A stretch of DNA of 64,000 nucleotides. Source: Exaiptasia diaphana. Its lineage: Eukaryota > Cnidaria > Anthozoa > Actiniaria > Aiptasiidae. The stretch lies in assembly GCF_001417965.1 (NCBI RefSeq), contig NW_018388005.1:1-64000 (forward strand), given 5' to 3'. Shown one piece after another: positions 47,122-56,731 of the stretch (its first letter is position 1; each line of letters begins with the position of its first letter). The notes below the pieces were generated by a model, which saw nothing but the letters and a program-made list of their open reading frames with translations, was not told where the DNA came from and made no database searches. A program made the position numbers and the translations under genes.

Positions 47122-49557
47122 ATGGGCTGCGGATCGTCTAGAATTGCAAATGACAACAGTTTACGATCAAAAAATGATTCAAAAGCAAACGGAAGCAAAG
47201 ATAAGTCTGAAAATAACGTTATAAAAGAGGAATCTGCGTCTGTACTTGAAAAAGAACCTCCAATTTCTAGCTTCAAGATCGGAGATCGAGTGCATGTGCG
47301 AGGTTATNTGGGTACAGTGAAATACAAAGGAGAAACAAAACTTGGCGAAGGTGAATGGATTGGAATAGAGCTGGAAAAGGCACATCCACAGGGCAATAAT
47401 GGCGCATTTCAAGGGATAACTTATTTTTCGTGTAAACCCAAACATGGCTTGATAGTAAGACCTGAAACAGCCTTCCACCATGAAGATGTCCTCGAAAACA
47501 AACTATCAAAGATTTCTCCAGAAACAATTGTATTTATTCAAAAGAAAATGAAGCGAGTCTTAGCTAAAATTAGACTTGGAAGGCTTCAAGAAAGATCAGG
47601 AAATGAGAAGATCATTGATAAACACGTGACTAATACACCAGAAGAAGAAGAGGCGAGTCCCAGTCGTCTTGGAATCTATCTCACTGCCCCCTTTAGTCGC
47701 ACCAGAGACAAGGCTTTTGCCATCTATAGATGGCTAACGTTTAACATTAGTTATGATGTCGAAGGCTTTTTTGGAAGGGATTCAAAGAAAAGCTGTTTGG
47801 CTGAAGATGTCCTTGTAAGCAGGCTGTCTGTTTGTGCGGGTTATGCAAATTTGTTTGAAGCTATGGGGAAAGCCGCTGGATTAGAAATTCATGTTGTCAG
47901 TGGTTTTGCCAAGGGCTATGGATACCAACCAGGTCAGAAAGTTGAAGGCACAAATCATGCGTGGAATGCAATACGCATCGATGACCAATGGTACTTATCG
48001 GACGCAACGTGGGGTGCTGGATATGTTGGGAATGACATGATGTTCCATCGTGAACCAAACTGTTTCAGATTTCTGATGGACCCAGAGTACGCCATTTTTG
48101 ATCATCTCCCTGAGAGTAACAAATGGCAGTTTCTGGACGAATGCGTGACCAAGAAGACTTTTGCTGANGCTGCAGTTATGTCAGGAGCGATGTACAGTAT
48201 GGGTGTAGAATTTCTATCCCACAAAAAACTGCTTTACACTATTGATGATGATTCTATTGATATGACTTTCTATTGTCCAGGAAAGAAAATGGTGCTGATG
48301 GGAAATATTAAGAGCAGTTCTGGTCAACTGTTAAGTGATGGGCGAGAGCGGGCTCAGATTCGGCCCTGCGGTATCAACCAAGTGAGGCTGCGGGCGCAGT
48401 TCCCATCCCCAGGCACCTACACGATCAATATATACGTTAAAGTGGACGGCTCCTGGACTCAAGGTACATCATATATTGTCAAGACAACAATGGGATGTGG
48501 ATACGACAATGGAGGATTTCCTCAGATGTCTGGAAATCTTAACGATAATGGTTTTGACATTCTTAGTCCATTGGACAACATTGAAACTAACACTGGAAAA
48601 GCAGAAATCAGGTTAAGCTGTTACAGCAAACGGTTTCATTCTATATATGGCAACATTCTTGGTGCAACTGATATGGAAAAGAACCTGGTAAAGAACTATT
48701 GTCTATGCTTCACCGTGAAAACTAACGATGGCTTTTGTTTAAAAGTTGATACCCCAGGTCCTGGAAAGTATGTTCTAAATACATTCGCCAAAGAAGATGA
48801 CGGCAAAAGTTTATTTTTGTGCAAATATCACATCACGAACACGGAGGTTACAAGACGCGATGTTGCTGGTTTTCCAAGGTTATCTGATGATTTCCATGCA
48901 TTCAAACTTGAGCTTTTGGAACCACAAGAAAATATCGTCACATTAGATGGAAGTCGAGTACTGAAAATCAAAGGCGATATTTCGAATATCTCTTTTAATT
49001 GTAGCCTTAAGCCAGATCTTGGTACTGCATTGAAACTTCATCCAAACCAACAACTTTGCTTCTTTGAGAAATCTGACGACGTGCTTAAGGTGAAAATAGA
49101 TGCACCTGTACAAGGATTGTATACACTCAGTATCTTTGGGGCGCAGCAAGGCATGCCGGAGCCCAGTAAACAACTTTGGTTGTGTACCTATAGAATATAC
49201 AGTAAAAACACACTTGAACGTCCTGTCTTTGGATTTCCACGACTGTCGCCGCAATTTACACAATGGGAATTTGTGCTGGTTGAGCCCAAAGAGAACATCC
49301 ACTCACGAGATGGAAATGTCCAGATTGTCATGAAATGCCCTGATAAACATACTGACCTGCTTTGTAACCTTAAACAAAACCAAGAAGGTTTTGACAAGTG
49401 TTGCAGTATCACATCGAATGATGACAAGAAAATCATTTCAATCAAGCTTCCTTCTGAAGGGTTATTCAACCTGAACATTTTCGGAAAAAGAGAGGGTGAC
49501 GACCAATATGTGTATCTTTTGAGCTACCTTATTAAATCTGATGGTCCATCGCAGTAG
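47122..49557 (+). CDS. KY/hillarin-like protein: myristoylation site, CAP-Gly, transglutaminase-like core, Ig-like repeats
   Basis: One intronless frame of 811 residues. It begins MGCGSSR, an N-myristoylation plus palmitoylation signal, so the protein is probably membrane-tethered. A CAP-Gly domain follows (about 51-115: FKIGDRVHVRGY, GEGEWIGIELE, GNNGAFQGITYFSC), a fold that binds tubulin or EB-type tails. The transglutaminase-like core has the full triad: C238 in SVCAGYANLF, H279 in NHAWNAI and D294 in LSDATWGAG. The C-terminal half holds about four repeats of roughly 115-120 residues with GFPRLS and LEPQENI-type signatures, as in kyphoscoliosis peptidase and hillarin. Whether it is an active protease or transglutaminase is not known. 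An intronless gene among multi-exon neighbours suggests retroposition or intron loss. Confidence 0.88.
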   Translation: MGCGSSRIANDNSLRSKNDSKANGSKDKSENNVIKEESASVLEKEPPISSFKIGDRVHVRGYXGTVKYKGETKLGEGEWIGIELEKAHPQGNNGAFQGITYFSCKPKHGLIVRPETAFHHEDVLENKLSKISPETIVFIQKKMKRVLAKIRLGRLQERSGNEKIIDKHVTNTPEEEEASPSRLGIYLTAPFSRTRDKAFAIYRWLTFNISYDVEGFFGRDSKKSCLAEDVLVSRLSVCAGYANLFEAMGKAAGLEIHVVSGFAKGYGYQPGQKVEGTNHAWNAIRIDDQWYLSDATWGAGYVGNDMMFHREPNCFRFLMDPEYAIFDHLPESNKWQFLDECVTKKTFAXAAVMSGAMYSMGVEFLSHKKLLYTIDDDSIDMTFYCPGKKMVLMGNIKSSSGQLLSDGRERAQIRPCGINQVRLRAQFPSPGTYTINIYVKVDGSWTQGTSYIVKTTMGCGYDNGGFPQMSGNLNDNGFDILSPLDNIETNTGKAEIRLSCYSKRFHSIYGNILGATDMEKNLVKNYCLCFTVKTNDGFCLKVDTPGPGKYVLNTFAKEDDGKSLFLCKYHITNTEVTRRDVAGFPRLSDDFHAFKLELLEPQENIVTLDGSRVLKIKGDISNISFNCSLKPDLGTALKLHPNQQLCFFEKSDDVLKVKIDAPVQGLYTLSIFGAQQGMPEPSKQLWLCTYRIYSKNTLERPVFGFPRLSPQFTQWEFVLVEPKENIHSRDGNVQIVMKCPDKHTDLLCNLKQNQEGFDKCCSITSNDDKKIISIKLPSEGLFNLNIFGKREGDDQYVYLLSYLIKSDGPSQ

Positions 49558-49966
49558 TGAGCAACACCAGGGAGGTTATTGCAAAATATTTTACATCCAA
49601 TTGAAGTAGGACCTGTCACTTTCACAGTGACATAACTGTACTATACATTTGCATGCACGAAATTTAAAGAAATATTTTAAAGATTATTTTATATGACCTT
49701 ATATGAGCGCGCTGTGCTCACATGTCGGAGAAATACTTCCAAAACGAGAACATAAAATCCGTGTCTCCGCGCGTTTATGTAATATCCGCCATACATATAA
49801 TTTATGCACCTATATATGATAAAACGTTTTATTATACTATTAAATGAGACCTTGTTTTAATCAGTAATAAAGAAGCCAACCTATTTTTTTGTATAAATGA
49901 AATACCCGTGATACCCAAAGGTTTGAAACATACGCGTGAATTTGTTCAGAGCCGTAGTTAAATCCC

Positions 49967-50009
49967 TTTTTTTTGGGGGGGGGGGAGGGGGTTTTTTTTT
50001 GGGGGGGGG
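49967..50009 (+). repeat. Alternating poly-T / poly-G runs
   Basis: T8, then about eleven G, A, five G, about ten T and nine G in succession. It has strong G-quadruplex potential and probable length errors. Open frames across it are artefacts of composition. Confidence 0.85.
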
Positions 50010-50298
50010 CAAACAAGCGACAGAAGAGTACTCTGATGGGACTCAAAGGGTCGAATCCCCGTCGCCGTTATATTTAGTGTCTTTATACTGGGTACATGGA
50101 GCTCATTGATCTTCCACAAAAATCCCATGAGCTCAGTGTTTATGCTTTTTTTAGTGTTCATGCTCAGTATTTATCTCGGAGTCATCCGCCTAACTAACTA
50201 ACTATGCTCAGGTAATCTGTGTTAGCGTGCGAATGCTCTCAAAATATTGGCAGTTCCTGAAGAAAATTGAGGCTGTATAACATATAGACAGAGAGGAC

Positions 50299-50318
50299 AG
50301 TCCTCTCTATTAACTATG
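50299..50318. repeat. 20-base dispersed repeat copy
   Basis: Exact copy of the 20 bases at 34066-34085; a diverged third copy lies near 63555. Here GAGAGGA upstream makes a small palindrome with TCCTCTC. Confidence 0.7.
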
Positions 50319-50650
50319 TTATCCTACTCCCTGGAAAATTACCCCCGGATGAGAACAACTTCACTTCACAGCCCAAGCTCATAGAGAGCAGTTTTGATGG
50401 ATTTCCTCAAACGCCCGGAGAAATCCGCTTATTTCTGCTCGGTACTTTTAGTAAATTTTAACCCGGCTTTACAAGCCTTTACCTCGCTATCTCACTCCAT
50501 TAACTTCCGCTGGACGGCAAAAGTGAAGGCTCTGGGTACAAGTTTAACTTCTGCGCAGACGCACAATGTGTTAAAAAAAAAACAAAGCTGTCAAGTTTCG
50601 ATGTAGAAGTGGGTTAAAGATAAATAACGTCCTTTTTGTCTTTAAATGAT

Positions 50651-53600
50651 ATGAACCAGAGTCAGAAACATGACGAATTTGACATTCTGGGCACGTGGGA
50701 GGTACATGAGAAGTTTGGAGGCTAAAACTTTGGTTTTTACTCTTAATTCATTTATCAGTAATCATATTTTCTAAAACTAGATTGACATATGCGAGGCAAA
50801 CGATGAAGCTTATGAAAACTTGAAAGGGTAAGTTGTCTACTTTCACAAGAGTACATAGATTCAGTTACGTTATGATACTGCACTTTTGTGGTGTAGAGTC
50901 CGATTTTCGCTGGACGAGGGGGATGATGTGACTTGGCACCTTACAGCACTCGCTGAACAAGAAATATTGCCACTCTTCTCATGCAAAACGTTTGAGGTAA
51001 ATATAGCCTGATAGTATTGGCCATCAATGGCTGCTCAGTCAAGCTGAAGACTTTTATATTCTAGAAAACTGAACACAATTGAAACATAGGTTTTACGCTT
51101 TAGATCAAGCTCGTTGATTACGGTAATCACATGATACATTTAAAAAATATGGTAAGCTTACTTACTATTAAATTCCTATTGTGTTTATTTTGATATGTAG
51201 TTTGATGACTGGTCAGAAGGACGGGTGCTTCACTTTTATATGCCCAATGCTGGAGATTGGATAGAATTTAAGGTTAACAGACATAGACTCTTTCATTAAC
51301 AATTTTTATTTGTCAAATTTGTATCCAAATAAATGTACATTTCAACTCATATTTTTAAAGGTCTCAATACAAAAGGATAATAAGGACCAAATCATTCTTA
51401 AAAGTGGGAAAAGTCTCAAATTGAATTGCAGCAGAGTAAGTTATGATATAAAATGCATAATTTACAGTATTGATTTATAAAGGCAAGGCTTTATAAGTGA
51501 ATGGATGGTGGTAGAAACAACTTATACTGTTTCTTTGTTTTATTCATTAGGTCATAGAGGAGACAGTAGTACTTCTACCAAGGTTCAGTCTGCTGGGTGC
51601 TCTTAATGAAGGGTACTTCTCTGATCTAAAAATTACTGCAAGCAATGGAGAAGAGGTTAGGGGTTAATGTAAGACAACACACTTTAATAAAGCAGTCCCT
51701 TCCTCCATATTAAACCCTAAAAATCACATATTAATATTAGNATGTGTAATGAATCACTCACTCCCAAACCCTACCCTACCCAACCTGGACAATGCAGGGA
51801 CTTAAGACGTTTTCCAATTAGAAGTGCCCAAGTATCTGGGGCAACAGAGGATTTAAATTGGGTCTTTTCTCTCCAAAGCAAGAATCAGAAAGAAAAATGT
51901 GATTGATCAATTTAAGTGAAAATTAATATACTGTAAAATATAATTTCCCCAGTGGGAAGAGAAATTGGAATGACAATGTTACTGCAGGGTCAGGATCATG
52001 TTATTTCTTTCACCAGCACCTTTGTCAATGTCCCAGGATGTTCCTGGGAGGGGGAGGGGGAAGATTTACGTTGACTGGTGCATAAATTAACAACATGCCA
52101 CAGCCAATTTCTCTGATAAGTCTTATGAATCATTTGACAAAAAGTATGATCTATTTTGATTATTAGATAGAGACTGAGAGTGATTTTCTGTCAACCTTGA
52201 AAGAATTGCAAATCTGATACTAAAGCTACGATATTAATATCTGTTTGTAGTTTAATGTNCACAGGACCATTCTATCATGTCTTTGTCCTATGGAAGACTG
52301 GAGTAAAGTCCCTCATTACATGAAGAATCTTCCATCTGATGTACTTAGACTTTTTCTTCACTACCTTTATACTGGTAGTCTGCCAGATAATCCATCAGAG
52401 AGTACAGTGAAAGGAATTCTTAGAGTTGCTGAAAATGTACCTTGCTTCAAAGAACTTGTCAAATTATGTACAGATTTTCTAGAAGCTACAGCAGTTATAA
52501 CTAGTAAGACATGTAAAATCAAAACCCAACTGATCCAAAATTCCTGTCTCAGTGCAGGTCGTATTCTCAAAGTGTGATTTATGGTCAATTTATAAAGTTT
52601 TTTCATTGGATGTACTGTCACTCTTTTTCAGGAATAACAAACCTGCTAAATGACATTGAAAAATCAATGGAGAATGTGTTGAGCACATTAAACAATTTGT
52701 GTAGTCTTAGTCATGATGGCATGATGAGGCTCAGTTTGTCAACAGAACCAAGTCAAGTCTTTGAAGTAAGCAAAATAGTGGCTCAACAAGTGGCTGTAGG
52801 TAATTATAAGAGACCGATACTCATGCTACTTTTATTTCAAAATTAATTTGGCAATTACTTGTGATCCTGTGATTTTTTCAGTTTCCTTGAAGTTTGTTCT
52901 TCTCTGTGACATCTTTTCTAAGAGAAAAACTGAATTAACAAGACAAGAAAGACATGGTCTCATAAAGAGTATCAGAGATAGGTATTTAGATGAAATGGAA
53001 AGTAATATATCATAGGGTTAGGGTTAACTATAAATAGCTACAAATATATATATTATATATATTCATATCTTTACATTGTTCTATTACCGCAACCTAACAT
53101 CTATTTCACCCTGACCTGCTCCCAGTCTGACCTTGTAGCTCAGCTGGTAGAGAATCGGTAGTACAAATCTGAAGGTCGTGGGTTCGAATCCCAGCGAGGT
53201 CGGACATAGACTCCTCGCAGCCGTTTTCCGGTGGGGGAGGATTAAGGAGACAACACCGGAAAACGGCTGCGAGGAGTCTAGGTCGGACATTAATTTTTCT
53301 GAATTTATTCCTAAGAGTCTTTCTCCCAGGAGGCACTATAACTTCCTTTCATTTCTATATCATTGCTACAAATATGGTTTAATTACTTTATTGTGCAGAG
53401 CATAAATTAAATGAGAAGTAATTAATTAAGAGCCTCAAAGAGTTAATTCTCAGACTAGNTTACATAGTGTGATCATTTTTTGTTTGTAATCTGTTTGAAT
53501 AGGATTCCTGTGTATGCAAAGAAAATGCATTGTTTACTAGTCCTGTGCCAAGACTGTCTAGTGATGATGAATATAACTCAAAAGAAAGACATTGCAACAT

Positions 53601-56533
53601 ACTTTGCTCCAAAAATAGAGACATTTCTGAAAACCTTATCAGAAATAGGATTGATAGAGACACTTGATCATATAGTTGAAAAAGAAGAAAATGATCAGAA
53701 AAGTTCACCTCACTCAAGCTTCAGTGGTAAATTGAGCAGAACTCTTAAAAAGGTTGGACATTTACATTACATACCAGAAGTAAACAGTGAATCTGTGAAT
53801 TCAAATTATTGTTGTAAGGTGTGATTATTTTGATAAATGATTTGACCGTATGATAATCAGAGTACAGCCATCACAACAGATAGTCGAAGTGTGAGTTCTA
53901 TCACAAATAATTGCACACATATATAAACTTTATCCTGTTGACAAATGTGAATGATGTTAAAGGTAATTATTTTACAGGCAGTGCATATTCGAGAACTTAA
54001 AGTGTTAAGAATGATTCAAGAAGAAATAGCATCGCTTTTATCATTTTTATTTCAAAGAAGGTAATCTTTCAGCATTTATTTTTTTTATTTCTACCTTATT
54101 TACTTTCTTCTTCCTGGAGTTGTTCCTGTTGACTGCTAATTCCATTTGTTTTTGTAGAGAAGACTTCTGTGATTTATCTGCTGATGAAAAAGTTCGTTCC
54201 ATGGTGAAAGGAATGAATAAAATGATAGAAAGAGAGGTAGTATCTACATGAAATTAATAATCTTTTTAGAAACGTTTCTCATATGTTGATACTTTCCTTT
54301 CAAAACTAGCTTCCTGATGTAATAGACAACATAGAGAAAGTTCCTCAAACTTACACTAGATTGAAGTTTAAAGAGTGGAAGAGCTTACTTAAAGTTGGAA
54401 CTGCCCAAATTGTGAGTATAATGGTGGAAAGATATATTTATCATCTGTATAAACGTTCACAGCATGTAAAGTTTGCATCACTGATGCTGATTATTTCTAC
54501 TGGACAGTCATGTATTCTTGAAACAATAAAACGACACAAGAGCTCAATAAAACCAATAGTTGACTTCATTCAAAAATATGAGCCTTTGCAAGAACTTATG
54601 GTCGATGTTGGACTAGCAGAATCCGTGTCTAAAGATGAACCACCTATCCCACCCTATAAACCAGAGGTAAACATATATTGTATTCATGAAATCCAGATTC
54701 TATGTGTTAGAGTCAGTTTAATTAGTATCGCTTTAATTAGCGCGTCAAATCAATCAGAGGAAGTTGAAATCCGTCTATTTTCGTACTCAGTGAGATACTG
54801 CGCACAATAGTGATTGAAATTTTTGTTTTTGAGTTTTTATTATTTGACTTATCGTTTATTTGAATGTCTTTGGCCAGACATATTGGTGATGATAATACTT
54901 GCTGGCTGGTCACTATTGGGTTTACTAACATCACTGTATTCATTGATTTGAAGTATCTTGCCTCCTCCAAGACATACAGAGCAAATCACATCAATAAACT
55001 ATCAAAAGCTGCTGCGTCAATTCTTGAAACAGGGAAGTACGCTGACATGACTTTTATTGTAAGCAATGCACATCGTGGATGGAAAAATTGTGTGAAGAGA
55101 GATGAGAACGAAAGCGATCAAGCTTGTAGTTCTACTAGTGATAAGGTTTCCAGGTGCCAACAAAATGCCGACAATGGACAGAAAACAGTAGAATTCAAAG
55201 CTCATCGAGTGATTGTTGCTGCACGTTGCCACTGGTTTAAATGTGCTCTTACGAGTGGTATGAAAGAATCCATCGATAGGTTTGTTATTAACGTGTGATA
55301 TAGCAGATTTCATCATCAGATGATGACTAAGAATTTCTCTTTCTTAAGGACGATTTTGGTTCCAGACACAAGCCCAGCTGTGTTTTGCAAGTTTTTAGAG
55401 ACATTGTATGGAGAAGTGATGGACACCAAATCATTAACAACTGAACAGTTAATCGAAATGATGATATTGACAGACGTTTATGAGGTCAGTTGATTTTCAG
55501 TACCTTGATTTCATAGGTATGTTTTCATCATGATGATCACTATTTTGCTTTCATAGATGAGCAGTATGAAAGATGCATGTGAATCAGCATTATGTACTCG
55601 TTTTAATAGTGATAATGTGATCTATCTACTAAGTCTGGCTGATCGCTACAACACTCCCAAATTAAAGGTAGAAAAGTGTATCTGTATAACACAAATTGAC
55701 GGCGTTTCAAGCTGAGTGTTTCGTATTTTTCAGGAAGAGTGTATCAAATATGTAACAACAAGTGAAGATGTTTTAGAATCAGAAGAATTTGACAATCTAA
55801 CAAAAGACTTACAGCATGAAATAGGATTACGAATGGATACTTCAATGTGAGTTGATATATTGATCAATGTATCGATCATATCTTTGTTTCATGTTAGCGA
55901 TTTTCTTCCTTAGCATTGAGATGAAGAAAGTTTATCCAGTTTGAAGGAGAAAGAATACTTAATTAACAGGGCGTGTGAAGGGGATGAATCCAGGGGTTCC
56001 GAATTCCCCCTTCCTTAGCAGGCAAAGTCTTTAAAATATGAGACTCTATTTGCCCAGTCAATAGAGGCAACACATTTTTAGATATTCCAAAACTTGGTTT
56101 GGTGTGAATTCATTACAATTATCGTGCAATTTGCAGTCAATCGCCCTGGTGTCTGATGATGTATTTCTTTTTATTTAAATGGCAGACGAGATGTTCTAAC
56201 ACAGAACAATGAATTGATTAATAGACAACTTGAAGAATATGGAGTAAGTGCTTTCATCCATCTTATTCTATCATTATTTATTCATTTATTGTTTTATATG
56301 TTATTGGACAGATTCAAAGTCTTCAAGAGTGTACAACAAGAAAGATTTTCGAGCAACATGCCATTCGATGCCACAGGGCGACACGGATCGAAAAGTGTAT
56401 TCAATCCTTGACTGAAGTCCTTGGGGACTCGATTCCCAGACGAGAATTGATCCGCGTGACTTTAGCAGCAAATTGTGATGTCAACAGAGCTTTGAACTTT
56501 TATTTCTCTTGGCAGTCTCAAGAACCATCTTAA
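50651..56533 (+). CDS. Tandem BTB/POZ protein with C-terminal UBA/CUE-like segment
   Basis: Twenty exons (50651-50701, 50781-50827, 50897-50996, 51201-51272, 51361-51435, 51551-51655, 52251-52503, 52632-52799, 52882-52981, 53503-53818, 53978-54060, 54158-54236, 54310-54666, 54758-54789, 54878-55279, 55349-55484, 55557-55667, 55734-55846, 56186-56243, 56312-56533) keep phase and give 959 residues. The first BTB domain has YFSDLKITASNGEEFNVHRT and FLHYLYTGSLPD. The second has YADMTFIVSN, VEFKAHRVIVAARC and FLETLYGEVMDT, followed by a BACK-like helical part. The C-terminus (LIRVTLAANCDVNRALNFYF) resembles a UBA/CUE ubiquitin-binding helix bundle. BTB proteins usually dimerise or act as Cullin-3 adaptors. 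I cannot name an orthologue. A 32-base microexon (54758) is required for phase. The intron before exon 10 holds a tRNA-like sequence and a foldback. Confidence 0.85.
53129..53202 (+). pseudogene. tRNA-like sequence (tRNA pseudogene or SINE head)
   Basis: 74 bases with a seven-pair acceptor stem (GACCTTG/CGAGGTC, one G-T pair), an A-box-like TAGCTCAGCTGG and a B-box GGTTCGAATCCC. The anticodon stem has mismatches (TCGGT against ATCTG), the D stem has one, and there is no CCA context, so it is probably not a working tRNA. It lies in a BTB-gene intron. Confidence 0.7.
53197..53290. mobile_element. Foldback element with 11-bp target duplication, next to tRNA-like sequence
   Basis: Perfect 26-bp terminal inverted repeats (53208-53233 and 53254-53279; ends AGACTCCTCGCAGCCG) enclose about 20 bases. 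AGGTCGGACAT flanks both sides (53197-53207 and 53280-53290), an 11-bp target duplication typical of Mutator-like elements. The target was the 3' end of the tRNA-like sequence. Perfect arms suggest a recent insertion. Confidence 0.9.
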
Positions 56534-56731
56534 CTGACTTTGATTAAACACTGGAATTGTTTTAATGTTTGTTACAATTAAACAGCTCATGCATGTGTCA
56601 GACATGAGATATCTTTTATTGAAATAAATAAGATGTATACTAAATTTTTACAATTGTTAAATAAAAATATCAATCTTTTGTTTTCAATTTGTCTCTGTTT
56701 TATCTTCTAAATGTGCATTGCTCCATAATTA

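Larger units (their letters stand above)
49558..50650. other. Intergenic region with G/T homopolymers
   Basis: No gene is supported. It contains alternating long T and G runs (about 49967-50009), a copy of the recurrent motif GGCTCTGGGTACAAG (50528) and the 20-base repeat at 50299-50318. Confidence 0.6.

Noticed and set aside
49861-50161. Proline/lysine-rich frames on the minus strand
   Set aside because: Products of the homopolymer G/T tract, not genes.
53129-53202. Functional tRNA gene
   Set aside because: The anticodon and D stems have mismatches, and the 3' end is interrupted by an insertion duplication; a pseudogene or SINE head is likelier.
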